From the NCBI GenBank assembly GCA_020747015.1, contig JAGTJM010000008.1, positions 186,001-250,000 on the forward strand: DNA of 64,000 nt, written 5' to 3'. A program made the position numbers and the translations under genes. Position 1 is the first letter of the stretch; every line of letters starts with the position of its first letter. The stretch is from Pyrenochaeta sp. MPI-SDFR-AT-0127 (taxonomy: Eukaryota > Ascomycota > Dothideomycetes > Pleosporales > Cucurbitariaceae). The notes under the pieces were generated by a model. The model was not told where the DNA came from and ran no database searches. It was given only the letters and a program-made list of their open reading frames with translations. Below, in pieces: positions 30,425-44,297 of the stretch.

Positions 30425-32947
30425 AATGGGCGCGCAGGTAGTTGTGGCTGAGTTCTGTTGGGGAGAGCTTCGGCCGAACGAAGTGCGCTCTTGGCGCACG
30501 GAGGGTCTAAATGGCCTGGCGCGCTGATGGTTGCAAATACGACACCGGAGATACTTTGTTTGGAAAGATGACAAAACCGTTGCTTGTTGAGACGATATGG
30601 AATATACCGGTAGATGCGATGACGTTCAGCAACGGACGTTGGGACGCTTCACATGTCAGGGACCCGGGGCAGGGGGGGGCGCTGAGGAGATCGTGGCGAC
30701 TTTTGGCGGGTGTGGCGTCGGATTCTTTTTCTGTCTCGGATCCTTAGACTGTCGGAGCCATGCGAGCGATTCCGAAGCGGTTTGAGCAAAAGGGAAACTA
30801 AGAAAAGAGTTGAGGAAGATGGAATGGTTCAGGGCTGCAATGCTGAATCGCGAGAATCGACGGAGACATGAAATCGACAGCCAGAAATTGGCGGAAAAGG
30901 AACATTACCGAGGCCGCATGTGTTCCTGCAATCCTTCCATGGCCATAGTATGGGCGAACATGAAACCCGAAGACTTGATCGTAAGGAAGCAGAGAACATG
31001 TTCGCAGACGCCTTGTGAGCATATTCACGTGCAGGTACATCAAGTCTGCGACAGACAGGCAAGAGTTGTGCATGGGATGGTTGTTATAATTCATCCATTG
31101 TGCCTGTCCAGCAACGCGCAATATACCAACCAATCATACAACAGCGCAGCGCAACCTCCGCTATACGAGCAACATAGACAATGAAACCCGGCAGCGCAAT
31201 TTCCCAGCGCCCACATGACTCCCCCACGAGCGATACCTATGTGCGCACGTTCTCCGAGACAGGGTGGATCGAGGTAGTTTCTATTACCCCAAGAAAACGC
31301 ACCCAACGCACACCGCTCCATCCTCCTCCCGTTAGTGTCCTGCCTATACTCCCACGATGCTCAATGCGCCCCCACCTCACTATTATGGAACATGTATCGA
31401 AGCCCCATTCCATGTCGCCAAGCAGCGTCCGGTTGCTGCGAGACACACATGATCGCACCTGCGACTAGGTACACGGACTGGGAAGGATGATTCTTTTTAC
31501 CCACTAGTGAGACCCACTTCGTATCCTATCCAGGCGTGATCCACGTCGCCGGTAGTGAGGCTCTGCGGCGATGAGATCGAAGGAGGCAAGCCAGCATTGC
31601 GGCAAGTCAACTCAGCATGCTTCCATGAGCAGATGATCGATCAAAGCTTCTCCAGTCGTTCAAGAGGCGACTGGATGATTGGTGTAGACGCAATCGGTCA
31701 ACACCGGCGTCGTACGTACGTCTGTACAACGTGGGCCAACAAAAGTGTCAGATGAAATGGCGGAGCGCTGCAAGGGGCACGCGACATCCACTCCCGCAAG
31801 TAGAAGCCCAGATGCATGACACGCAGGGACGAAACGCGGCCTGTGGCGGTACACGACCATCGGGGTTGCAGGGAGGTGGCGGATCAAACACGTGGGCACG
31901 GGACCCTGAATTTCGTATGGATAGGTGGCGAAATTTGTTAGTTAGTCATGAGGGTGAGCTGGATCAGACAGCCTGCAGCCGGAGGATTAGCTAGCAATTG
32001 TCTGGATCTGTGGGCAGTTGGGTTCGTCGTGGTTGGGGTGGGGATGAACTCCACATGTAGCGCCTGCTCTGACTCCTAGAACGCCATTTGATGGTCTAGT
32101 ACGCGGTGCTGGTGACCATACAGTCGAGTTGGCCGAAATAGGGCAGTGAAGCAAGATGTAAGAATGACGGTCAGATCAGGCCAATGGTTAGCATGTGCTT
32201 GTGGCGCTCAGGTGGACCCTTTGCGTGTCAGTCAGGTGAAAATCAGCTTACATGAGACAGAATGAAATGCAAAAGCCAAAATGGAAGGTACTGTTGGAAT
32301 GTAAAGTGTGGTATTACGAGATTCTCCATCTCTCGAGCATAGCGGGAGATCACTACGGTCTACGAACCATTTCCTCAACCAAAGAACAAAACCAGGTATA
32401 TATCTCAAGGGCAGCGTATAAGCATTGGCCCGTTGACAAACTTTTTTGTGCCGCGAATTTGAACGCCAAATGAGACCCATGTCTAACAATTGCTGAAGCC
32501 GACAGTAGAAACCCAGGGATATCCCGCACAAAAGACAAAGAAAGAGACTGCCACTCAGAACACCTCTCTAATGCACATCAGTCGTCATACCAAGCGCTCG
32601 GCTGGTCAAAGGGATGCACCTCTCAAGAGATGTACAGGAAACAAAACGTATGACATGCAAACGACATCGTTTCCAAAAATCCAGGACTGGCCATCTTGAT
32701 AGAAGATACTTGGCTCATCCTCCAAAACCAAGAAACGCCAGGCCCAAATGCGGGTATGCGATGCTGAAACCAATCGCAACTTTTTTGTGTTGAAGGTCCG
32801 GTAGTAGTTTGAAAGTGTAGACGAAGCCAGTTCTATTTTGAAAGGACGTAGTATTGGCCAGCATAGTCGACCCGCGGGGTATTAGAAAAGAGGGAATCGA
32901 GTTGAATAATATCAACAACCAATCCAGAGAAGATAAGCTGAAGAAGC
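30425..32947. other. 2.5-kb stretch without a supported gene
   Basis: Open frames up to 124 codons occur on both strands (for example 30810-31184 plus and 30798-31133 minus) but overlap one another and show no domain text or splice continuity. The part from about 32250 to 32947 is probably the 3' untranslated region and downstream flank of the Sfp1-like gene. Confidence 0.45.
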
Positions 32948-35079
32948 CTAGAATATTGATGGATCTATGCCGCCCATACCAGCCCCTGCAACATTCGCAT
33001 TCATATTTTGTAGATTCTGAAGATTGCCACCTAACCCGAGCTTCTGGATCGCCAGCTCTGGATTGCAGTGTGGGGCGTGCGATTTGTGATATTTGAGGCC
33101 GTTCAGGTTCTTGTAGCGCTTGCCACATACCTCGCAGCGATATGGTTTCTCCTTCTCCATACCAACAGTGCCCGGATATGGAATTGACGTGAGAGGATCA
33201 ACAATGGAAAATGTTCCATCGTCGTTCTCCTTGAGTTGTTGGTTTTGATGGCCATGCTGCTTGTGATACTTTAAACCATTCTGGTTCTTATATGCCTTCT
33301 CGCATCCAATAACAGGGCATCGGAATGGCTTGACCTCCTCTGGGAAAGGAAATTGTGGTATGCTTGCGCCATTCAGGAGTTGCTGCTCTCGTAGTCTCCT
33401 TGCAAGTTCGCTCTGATCATTTCCACCGAGTTGGTAGTTCTTGAGGGCTGCTTGCAACTGTGCCTGGCTGAGTCCAGCACCCTGCTTGCTGAACAAGCGT
33501 TTGCCGGGCTGGTCAATGGTACCGTTGTTGTCGAAGCCAGACATGCCAAAGTTGCCGTTGCCAAAGTTCATGTTCATGCCCATACCCATACCCATATCCA
33601 TGCCCATCATGGGGTTGAAGTTGTTAAAGTCCATGTCGAGTTCGGCTGGAGTGCCAGGGTGTGACGATTCGGGCGAAGTCAGGTTATGTGTATTCTGCAT
33701 CGGTATCGTGCCGAGAGTGGGCGTGTTTACAGATGAGACGGTAGGGTTGTTCTGAAGATTGAACTGCTGCGACGCGGCTGGTGTCGATGGTGTTGATGTC
33801 CGCAGACCCTGGTGATTCTGCATGGTGTTGGCGAGATTGACATTCAACTGTGGTAATTGACTCTGGCTCTGGTTGAACTGTGTCTGCTGCACGGGGAATT
33901 GCATAGGGGCCTCCTCGATTGGACCAAGATTGTCGAAGCTGATGCCGTCCATATCCATGTCCATGTCTTCCAGTGTATCCACGTCCTGGACCGTCGACAG
34001 ATTTGAGCGACTGATGGAGCCCAGTCGCTGTCGAGATCCGTTTATTGAACCTGATCGTGGCTGGAAACCGAACTGGGTGTTCATGGATGGCTCGCCCTGT
34101 GTCTGGCCTGGGGCAACCGAGGTAGCTGGGGCGCCTGATGTGGGTGGGAGTCCGCTCGAAGCCGGCTGTGACGCGCGGGCTGCCGGAGCGTTGGCATGCG
34201 TCTCCTCAAAGTGCTGGAGCAAATCGTGGAGAGAAGCCAAGGTAAGGCCGCAGCAGGTGAAATCCTTCATGAACGCGGCCTCCATCTTGGGAAGGTACGA
34301 GGACGAATGGAACGACGGCGAATTGCTGACGAATGGAGCGGGCGAAGTGCCTGCCATCATGATGCTGTTTATTGCGTTAGCACTGCATGTGCGTTTGGGT
34401 GGCTCTGGCTCAGGGCCGAGCTTGGTGATACTTACTCATCGCGGATCCAAGAGCCTACCGAAACGCCGCCCCAGCTCATGCCACCAGCGAAGCTGCCCAT
34501 GTTGTTGCTTTCGCGGCGCGGCCTGTCCTTCATCGAGATGGGTCGTGCAGCGCTGTTGCCATAGAAGGAGGAGCCAAGCATGCTGATGGAGGGGTGACGC
34601 TCGCCCAAGGCTGGCCGTGCGTTGGAGAAGTCGATGCCATTTGGGTTGAGCTGGTTGGGTGTAGAGCTGAGGTCAGGGTGTGCCTCTGCCTCGCGCAGAG
34701 CCGACGTCAGGTTGGACGTCTGGTTCTGCGGCGAGTTGGAGCCATAGCGTGGAGGCGTCTGGATGTCGATGGGCTCGGCTGTCTGTGCCATGTCGCGCAA
34801 GAGGCCTTGGGTTTGCGGGCTCTCTGGGAACAGGGGAAAGCTGCAATCGCCCGCGTCGTCGAAGAGACAGTCGGTATCGGGCAGACGGCGGGCCACAAGC
34901 TCGTGGGGCTTGCGGTGCCAGGGAGAGAAGTGGCTCGCGCTGGAGTCCTTCTTGAAGCGGCCAAAATGCGGCGAGGCGGGCTGCTCCACAGGGGTGCTGA
35001 TGGGAGTGCTCGCTGCGGTTGATTCGCGCGGCGAGTGGGAGAGAGGTGGCGGCGTGGTCTCGTGGGAATCCAGCTTCAC
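32948..35079 (-). CDS. sfp1: Sfp1-type C2H2 zinc-finger transcription factor, 686 aa
   Basis: Exons 34436-35079 and 32948-34364 join over a 71-nt intron (GTAAGT..AACAG), giving SWIRDDIMMAGTSP and 686 residues. Three finger-like elements are visible. The first is FTCCGLTLASLHDLLQHFEE just after the splice. The second is FRCPVIGCEKAYKNQNGLKYHKQHGH. The third is YRCEVCGKRYKNLNGLKYHKSH near the C-terminus. The split pair with a 40-residue gap is characteristic of Sfp1, the TOR-linked activator of ribosome-biogenesis genes in yeast; filamentous-fungal orthologues share the finger pair. Between fingers lie Asn/Gln/Met-rich disordered stretches, including a short Met-Gly run. Nuclear localisation is expected. 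The gene faces a long GC-rich upstream region, consistent with a long 5' leader. Confidence 0.88.
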
Positions 35080-38000
35080 GGTGTGGGTGGATGTCTGTGT
35101 GGTGAGGGAAATGGTGGAGAGAAAAGTGCAGGCGGGCTGGCTAGCACTCTTTGGGGGGTGGACGGGCTCCAGAGGGGAGTGTGCGGCAGCGTGTAGCGTG
35201 CGATGGATGATGAAGCGCCAAACAAATGTAAGGAATAGTACTAAGGCTGCTCAGCACTGGTTATCGCTGGCAATGCTCGTCGCAGCAGAAATGTAGGCGG
35301 GATATTTCCCGGGGCGGGCTGGGCTATATGTCCGCCGCAATGGAAGCGGTGACGAGTAGTCGAGGGGACGGGCGGACGGTCGCTCTGTCTGGGCACGCTT
35401 CGACGAGATCCCTGGCGCTGGGGTGTGTGTGTGGGCAGGTGCGGCCAATGGCAGGAAGGCGCTACTGTGGTTCTTGCGTCGCCGGCGAGGAAGGTGCAAC
35501 TCTGACGACGGAAAGGGCGACGGATGCAAAACAATGTACAGCGAATGGCGACGGCGTGACGGGCAGATGGTGCAGCAGAATCCCATGCCAGCGAGCGACG
35601 CAGATGATGCTTTTATGAAGAGCCGCCGCCGCTTTCAGTCTTGTCCATCCAGCAAGCCTGACGGAGGTGCCGGCCGAGGCAAAGAGGAGCACGGCCACAC
35701 GGCCGCACAGTTGAGCTGGTACGCTCCCTACTAGAGCCGGCCATGGAGGGCATCTAATGTCATGCCGCCGACCTGGACAAGCGCTCCCCGGCTTGTTGCA
35801 TCCTGCTCCCAACCAACAGCAAGGTCGACCGCGCAACGATCACTCCGCGCAACAGTCCCTTTTCCTTCTAGAAGCCACCTGGTTGTGCTATGCTGGTGGG
35901 TGGCTCCTCTTCCACGTGGGCTCCGTGTGCCCGAAGAATGCCCGCCCTGCCAGTGCACGTCGTGGGGAGGAGCAGTCAGTCCCTCCCGTTGCCCGTCTTC
36001 ACACAGCGGCTCGGTGGCCGGCTTGGAAACGCTGTTGTAACGCTCGTCAAGTCGAGCGACCATGCTGTGTACCGCCGCACGCGCCTCAGCAGCACCGTGA
36101 TTGGAGTGTCGTAATTACTTCTTGACACGGTGCTCCTCATAAAATGGTCTTGGGAGTGCAGGCCCGCCCAACAAGCTGCATCCCTACCACGGCGCTCCTA
36201 CCAACCACAGAGATGCCCATCGAGCCCTATTGCCAGCCCTGCTTCGCCTCTTGCTGTGGCTGCCTCGACATGACTTTGTTTCGAATCCGCGGACATGTCT
36301 CGAGCCTTCGGGCACATCGGCAGAATGCATCTGGCACTGGCCGGGCTACTCTCGGTTGTTTGACTTGGTTGGGTGGCCGTGGGTGGGCTCTTAGCATACC
36401 AGTAGTAGACATGCAACCCAGCGTCCCAAAAAGCCACTGTTATTAGCCTGCGGTATATGCGGCACGGCCTCAATCAACTATATACATGTGCTGGGAGTCT
36501 CCATGGCCGTCATTATACGCAAAGGACGCAAAGGACGTGAATCTGCCTCGCGACCGCTATTCTGCAATGTTGCTGAAATCTCCGTAGTCGACGCCCAGCA
36601 ACCGTCGCAACAAAGCCTACCGAATCGACACATGGCTAACCCGTTGCTAATTACTCCGAGATGGATGTCTTGCTGACTTGCATAGTGTCTGAACTGTCGT
36701 GTCGCTCCCGTCGTCGAGCCCACTTGCGACGAGCCGAAGATGCATGCCCAGGGCAGCCTCTCAACCTTGAGCAGCTACCCCATGGTATACCCCACGGACG
36801 CCCTCTCGTGTAACGCCAACATACTTGACACCCGAGTCACACATACAAGTTCGCATTGTTCTTTTTCGAAACACTGCTCCCCAGCGTCCTCGTGACTGCC
36901 ATGTCCGAACACCGGAGCCAGCGAATCCAGATAGCCTGCGTCGTCACTGGGCGTCACGACTTGCATAACCATGCCCAGTCCCGGTACATGGCTCATTTTC
37001 CGCTTCAACGGCCGTTTATTGGACCCTGCAGCTGCTCGCTATCCCACGCCGCTGGCCAAAAGCGGCTTCCATCTTCACATGGCTTGTCCTCTGCACCGCT
37101 TTGGCACGCTTCCGGCTGATCTGCATCCCACCTGTTGTGTCATCTCGCAAGCGTCGTCACCGCCTCATAAATGATGATCGTAATCGATCGTGTTGCCAGG
37201 GGACACGGGGTTTCAGAGCGACGCGAAATATATGCGATATTACTCCGTCATTGCTGATCGCAAATCTGGGCAACGAGCGGAACAACTCGTTGGGGCGGAA
37301 CTCCCGCTGTCGCTCAGCAATCAACGCTGCCAAGCCAAAGCCTCTTTCGGCAGGCACAGCCGTGCCCATACCCGACACTCAGTGGCGTCGTTCGTCCTGT
37401 CCCCTCGCCGGTTGCCCTGTCCCTCTGGCGCTCGTCATGGTACTCTCTCTTCAGTTGAGCTCCTCTCAGCAAGCGTTGCAGCCATGCCCGCAGCCTTCAA
37501 TCACAGTGCAATCACTCTCCTCTGATTCGTAACCCAGCTCCACCTCGAAGCGAGGCACATCCCAAACAGGCAACACGCTTGAAGCAAGTCTGGCGAGCAA
37601 TGGCTATGCGCACCAGTTCAATATATCCCAGGCTCGCTTTGGGACCGCACTACTTCTTGCAGCTAGGCGTGCTGACTGCCAACCAAATTTGAGCCGTCCT
37701 TGGTCATAACCACGTCTGCCTTACAGTAGCGTCTCGGTAGCAAGCGACCATCGTTCCTTTTGCCAAGTACCCAGGTACCCCACGGCGACCAACGCCTTGC
37801 CGTCTGCTCGTGAGCCTGCCGCTGCACATTCAAGTGCGCAATCCAGGGACCGACACGAGAAGCTGCTGTGTCCTAGATCACGACTTTGTCACAGCCAGCC
37901 GTGTCCCAATGGACCGTTGCCGAGCGGCAGAGAATGAACTTCGATCTTTGGACACATCCGTGGAAGCGAACAAAGGCAACCCAGTGTCACCAGCCCCTGT

Positions 38001-40912
38001 GTTGCTTATCCACTGCCCTGGTCTCGATCCCCAGAAGGAAAATGTACTTCAATGCAATCGCAAGGCTATTTTAGAAAAGGCCCATGCCACGATCAATATT
38101 GAACTGCTTCGACGACGCTCTAAGCGCGCTTGCCTAGGCAATCATGTCTTGCATAATCCAGCACACTGCCAACACATCTTCTCGGTTTACGTAGGCTCAT
38201 CCACATCATGTATCGTAGTGGGTATCTAGCAAGCCTTCAGTTCCGTGACCCTTGTGCTCAGATCCCCAACCCTGCGGTCAACCTGAAACCAATATTTCTA
38301 CAGGTTTCAGCTCAGTACGGCCATGTCCTTAACAGCTCACAACGTATAGTTGCCTTGCTGGGGAGCTTGCTAACCACTATGCCTGTCTGGAGGTAACATA
38401 TACTGGCAAGAATGTACAGCATTAACATCACCTAAAAGTCTCCATCACGCTTCTTGATTCAGCCACATCATGCCTCCATTGCCCCAATGGGCTGTCTGCA
38501 TGGTTTTAACTTGATTTCATTCGGTTTGCTTTCTAGCGCCCAGCCTCGGGCCGACTTTGTTTTCCCAATAACGCTATCGGACCGCAACCACACACCGTTA
38601 CGCGGGAACTATTCGACCCCAACCTCGCATGATGTGCCACATGGATATATAGGCGGTATACCGCATGGAGACTTCCGTGCCCTGTCGAAGGTTTCAAACT
38701 TGGCGACTAACAACGGAATGCAGCAAGATCAACTCCATGCAAGGAGCCATCGGCCCTTTTGTGTCAACGTCTCGTATCGGAAGATCAGAAAGACTCTGAC
38801 GTCAACCCAATAAGCGGCGGCATGACGCTCGTGGAACGCCTCCGGCGCAATTATGGATTACTAGACATACCCTCATGATCATTGTCGTTGTAATGGGAAA
38901 AGGAATCACACTTGCAAACATGATCTGCACGATTCTAGTGTTATTAAGGGGCTCCAAAAATGCTCAAGCGCTTCGGTGCAGTTGGAACCGGACGATACGA
39001 GCAACGGCGTCAGGATGTAAAATGTCCGCCCGTGGTCATTGTTATGTCAACACGGGACCCACGCATACACATGCCTGCAGTATCAGAACATACCTCTAGC
39101 TCGCATTCGCTCCCCTGTCTCAACAACATCATGGTGTTGACGCACTTGATATCGAAGCGAGTCGGGCGCACTTACTCAGAAACTCTAAACTTACGCTAAA
39201 TGTCACCGAAACCTACCGGTCTAGGGCTTGGCGCGCCCATTACCGAGTTGTCATTGTATATTGATCTAGCTCAAGCGGCGGAAGATGGAGATCGCTCCCA
39301 AGCCTGTGGGACAAACCTTACCATCCCACCAGGAACTCCAGCTCACCAAGCTGAAGTTACAGCCAAATTGCTATTCGTCGGTTCCGGTCTCGGCAACAAC
39401 CTTATCACAGCTTTCGAAAAGCCCATAGGTGCCCAGCAAATCTTGGCGCAAAGCGGAATTGCTCCGGTAACTCAAGCGAAGAAAGCTACCATCTTTCAAA
39501 GTATTGATTTACTGAAAGGGAAGCCCTATCCACCACTAAATGGCGGTTGGGGCTTCCTCGTACAACCTTCACCACCTTAGGCATGTGCCGATGGTCTCCT
39601 TCTGCTAACCGCCAGTCTCCCATATTTACTATACATGAATGATGATTTGGTAGAGGTCAGTGGCCCAAACAACGCGTATATGCAGTCTCCCTGATGATTA
39701 TCCGAAAGATGAGCATTGACACAAACGAGGCGCGTATCACCAATCACCTCTCATAGCTTGCCCAAACTACCTAGATTCAATTATGCGGAGAGGCGAAACT
39801 ACCCCAACACAGCATCTAGTTCACCATGTCGTGGCAAAAGACATGGCATTTTAGAATGCGGTGTTTGAGTCTCGGGGACTGTCGGCCATTGCAGTGGTGC
39901 GATCGGCAACGGTCAAAGCGTTACAGTCGGCGAGTAGCAGCAGCGAGTCTTGGTTAACGTCCGTCGTTCGTCCTTGCTCAAATCTTATTATCGTTTATCA
40001 TGTGGGGATGTGTTAACAGAGATGATAGATCTGCAAAGCGTCAGATTCAAGGGGTATTGCAGAGCGATAGACTTTTAGTTATATTGCGTAGTTAACGTGT
40101 TAGAAGAGTATGTTGGCCACATGTAAACTCACCAAAGCTCGAGAAAACTGCCCTTGCTCATCTCAACCATACCATAAGAACCATGCTCAACTCCAATTTT
40201 TCGTTTGCAATAATTGGCCTAAGCTTTGATGTAAGTTATCAGAAGACTTAACAGACTATTCTAAGAGATGTCATGTCCGCCCCCTGTGTGGCGAGCCGCC
40301 CTGTACGGCAAACCAAATTCATAGATTAGACCTCTTAAGCCACTACTCTGTAATTCCGTCAAGATATTGAGAAGATATAGTTAATTTTTAAAGGCTTCAC
40401 TTTTCCACAATACTGATGCGCAAGGAGACTTCTTACGGTACTAGTCCTGCTATTAATGGCTCTGTCACTAGCCTCTAAGGCGTCTTTAGCTTCAACCCCT
40501 GCTATGTCACGATTATCAGCCTATGAGATTGATTCGGGATCGTTATACAGAGTTCTCATGGCTAAAGAATACAGCTGCCTACTTTGAGCGTTACTTTCAC
40601 TCAATCAAAGTGTATTCTGAGAGTTTTACCATGCAGAGGATTAGTGTTCGAGATGCTGCTGACGCACTGAACCATCCATAGCAAAAGTTTCATGCTCATA
40701 TAACTCTGTGCTGAATGTATTCTGATCAGCGTTACTATCCTTGTAGTCAAGCCCAAATGGAGATTTTGTGGCGCACCACAGAAGGGTTCCAGAAAGCAGC
40801 TGTGGCCAGTGCCAGGACCAAATCTAGATGTACCAGCATTTAGTCATGAGCGGAATTATTCTTCCAGTAAGGAGCACGCCACGCGCCACCCATTCGTACA
40901 ACAGAGCAGAAG
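35080..40912. other. 5.8-kb gene-poor stretch
   Basis: No supported gene. The first 1 kb is GC-rich and is presumably promoter and leader of the Sfp1-like gene. Between 36 and 39.6 kb many 60-140 codon frames overlap without domain text; the longest open plus-strand example is 39200-39580 (126 codons). From about 40200 to 40800 the composition turns TA-rich, like the other suspected RIP-affected blocks. A long non-coding transcript or a diverged short gene could hide here, but I cannot support one. Confidence 0.45.
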
Positions 40913-43343
40913 CTAGCATAGACATATAGAACGCTTCTTGAAACTCGGCATCCCCCAAGCCTGCAAGAGCTCACCCTCCATCAAGCCATGCACATAACAG
41001 GTGCCAATAACCTGATAATTGTCCTCCTTGCCACTGCTCTTCCGGCGCAGTACCAGCGGCTCCCCACATCCTTGGAGCACTGCAATGTAGTCACCTCTCT
41101 GTGCCGCCCGCGGAACCACTCCTACAAGCCCTATCTTGGTTGTGATAAGGCGACGGCGGTGTATCATCCATGTCGCGCGCATCACCGAGTCCAGCAGCGT
41201 CTCCTTCATCATGCGCACGGATGCCGGGTCGTTAGAGATAGGCTCGCGCCGGCCATCATTCGCGAAGTACTTCTCCAACGGGCGCCCAGCGAGGCGGAAG
41301 CTGGCGTTTGTCTCGATAAAGGTGTAGAACTCTTGGTCGTATGGTGCCGGAAGGTGCCCGCCAGTCTCGGGTAGCGGTGTGTCAAGTAGCGCCCGGAAAT
41401 CCTCGCCATACGTAGTTTGTGACTTGGGAACCTTAAAGTCAAACGTGCGGTTACCGAGGAGCGTGCGCCAGAGGGCGTCGCGCAATTCATCAGCATCACT
41501 GTAGGCATTGGCGGTCGCAAGTGGCTGCTTCATGCTCGCGGCCGACTCCCCCAATGTAGCACTTAGTCCGTCAATCTTGTCGAGCAGTACACCCTGCACC
41601 TCAACCAGCTTTAAATCTGGAGATATGGCGATGTTATCGGTGTAGTGACCACCGGCACAATACTTGTTCTCGTGATCTCCAATGTAGAGCAGCGGCTGAA
41701 AGTTCGTCTTGCGCCAATCTGGGACCCAGGTTGGGCTCTGGCCGTCTTCGAACTCACAGTATGTCAGCATGTCGAGTGTATCTGCCTCGAGCATCCACTT
41801 GACGCTGAAATCAGTGTACGCCGCCTCCGCTGGCTTCTTGTAGTTGACCGTAACTTTCTTAGTAAATCCTGGATCCATCAGTCCCAGGAAGGCGTACACC
41901 TTGTCGTGTGCCCATCCCGCTTCGCTCTGCCGTCCCAAGGCAACGAGGTTGGCTGGATGTAACTGCGGATTCATCTCGGACCCCACAGTGTGCTTCAGTC
42001 GGCTGATGAAATTGAGCCTTTCGGAGTCAATACGCCAGTCTTTAATGGTGACACTGTCCATGATTCCTTTCTTCCTTCTGATGGCAGGATTGAAGGAGAG
42101 GCCACCGAATTGCTTAGCAATGTCCGCCATAGATCCCGCGGACCCCGACTTAGCAGTGGCACGCACGTCCATCCCCATGTGCAGCCGCTCGAAAATCATG
42201 TATCTACGAAGAATGTGCTGACCTTCGGCACCTATCCACTTGCAGAGGGCATTGTTAAGCTGACTAAATCGGACGGCGCCACTTCCACATAATACTGGTG
42301 ATCTGTCTTTGCTCATTAGCAGCTCCTGAATGATCCACACGCGTTTCCAGTACGGCCTGAACATGAGATCCCGCAGCGCGTGCCAACAGCCCATCAACGA
42401 CGGCTCGTCTGGAGGGCGGAGCTCGAAGAGCGAGTTATCATCGTTGTCAAGGTACTCTCGCAAATATTTGCCTTGATCCTTCTCCCAGGAGTCAGAAAGA
42501 ATCTCAATGAGTTTGAGTGCTTTCCAGCTCTCGTTGGTCGCGGGGCCCAGCCAGACCACCACGTCGAAGCTACCACATCATTAGCGTCAGGAGTCATCAG
42601 GAGGTGAGTAAAACATACGCTCGTTGGTAGATCTCCGCCATCCGCTTGACCTGCACCGCCTTCTCGTCATCATCCTCCTGGTTGATACACAGTGCATCAA
42701 TCCACAACTTCAAGCCAGCCTTGACAGGCGCCTTGTTGCGCAACGCCCGCAATGCCGCCTCAAGATTCACCGTCACCTGCACAGGCTTACCATTGACAAT
42801 GATCTCGCACGTCTCCTTCGGGTCGCCCCAGGTGTACGAGAGTGCTACGTAGTCGCCCCAAGTAAACCGTCCAGGCACCTCACGTATCGGCGCGACCTCC
42901 TCCGCCCTCGCGCGCCTGCCCTTGGGTAGATTGTCCGAAATATCCGGTTGCCAATCAGCCCGTCTCCTTAAGCCCAAGCTCCTTATGCCTCCCGTAAGTG
43001 GGTTGTCATTATCTTTAACGCGTAATCTTAGGGCACGTGTCGACCCGGCCCACGGGTTATTATGGACGGCCAACTGTATCTTGAGCGCCGTCGAAGCACT
43101 GGGAGCACCAAAAGAGTAGTGTTTCAACGTGCATCGAACAGGCCCGTTGCTTCCTGTGCCGATGATAATGGAAGTGAAATTCGAGTGGACCGTCAGGAGC
43201 CGGATGTCATTTTCCTGGAGTTTCTGGTATGTAAGCCCTCTATGGGCTAATGGCGCTGTTGTTGCTATGCCGCTGCTGTCTGATATTCCCGTGGGTCGCA
43301 ACTCAGCTGAGGGATCAGCCAACAGATTCGGTCTGGCTGCCAT
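40913..43343 (-). CDS. HET-domain (heterokaryon incompatibility) protein, 793 aa
   Basis: Exons 42619-43343 and 40913-42569 flank a 49-nt intron (GTATGT..GGTAG), giving 793 residues. The HET signature is intact: YVALSYTWGDP, then LWIDALCINQEDDDEKAVQVKRMAEIYQRA and, across the splice, FDVVVWLGPA. About 165 residues of unrelated sequence precede the domain, an unusual extension. The C-terminal half contains the common HET-protein text VYAFLGLMDP and TYCE..SPTWVPDW. HET proteins trigger cell death on non-self recognition in several fungi; the specificity of this one is unknown. No NACHT or WD/TPR repeat is fused to it. Confidence 0.9.
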
Positions 43344-44297
43344 GATGATAAGCGGGGCAGTCTATAAAGCGTCATAAGCATGGTGGTGAGCTTATTGTCG
43401 TAATATTTAACCCCGCGTATGACTATAATATGCGAATAACATGATGTACACGAATGTTGGTCGTTGATGAATCTGGGGTGTTCTCGAGGATATAAGCGGG
43501 GCGTCGGAGGCACGTGATGGCACAGCTCTAGCCTCCCTGTCCTTCATCAGTCTACTCATAGAAATTGATTACAGTACTTGTCATTAGTTAAGGCTTGGGG
43601 CTAGACAGGAGTTTATTCATTTGATTGGAAGGAACCAGTCCAAGACAGCGACGTTACATAAATTAGCATCATGTCGCAACTACATGGCTTATCACTACCT
43701 ATAAGTATAAAAACATAGCTCTAGGGCGCAAATGCTATTATATTACAAATGTAAAGAGTAATGAACGCTTAGCGGTAGATCTATAGCAATACTTTCCTAA
43801 GATGCTAATTAAAAGAAACCCTCCACAGTCCTAGCGGCGACGTGACAATGATGGTGTAATTTTGTCGGCTAAAGTGGCCAGCTTTCAAAGTGCCTAAACT
43901 ATGTGAGTATATAAAATTGAGCAAATCTAGACATTTATGCTAAGTTGAGGGTACTCCACCGTATAAGAAATTGTTTCTTGAGTATAGCTGAGATATGAAA
44001 ACGCAGTTTTCTTGATTTCTGTTGAGTTTCCTGGTGGCTAGCTTGCTGATCTGGCTAACATACTATCCGAACACGTTCAGCGTTCAGGCGGGTGTAGATG
44101 ACTAACGTCACTCACAGAGTGTCGAGCTGTCTCTTTTACTCATATGTTTGACCAGATATTAATTACAGGCAAGCACCACTCGTGATTTAGTAATAAGTAG
44201 ATAATATTAAGGACTAGACGGTCGTACTGCCTTCCCTAATGGTCAATTGTCATGGCCAACTCTTATGGCTTACTGTGGACATCGTCATTTTCAACTC
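43344..44297. other. TA-rich spacer, possibly RIP-affected
   Basis: About 950 nt, strongly TA-rich between about 43560 and 44220, with stops in all frames and no recognisable element. Similar in texture to 16580-16960 and 40200-40800. Confidence 0.4.

Noticed and set aside
33431..33755. Plus-strand frames with VHVHAHTHTHIHAHH and PIPIPISMPIM repeats.
   Set aside because: These are antisense shadows of the Met-Gly-rich part of the Sfp1-like protein.
39200..39580. 126-codon plus-strand frame starting MSPKPTGLGLG.
   Set aside because: Looks somewhat protein-like but has no domain or neighbouring exons; left as unproven.
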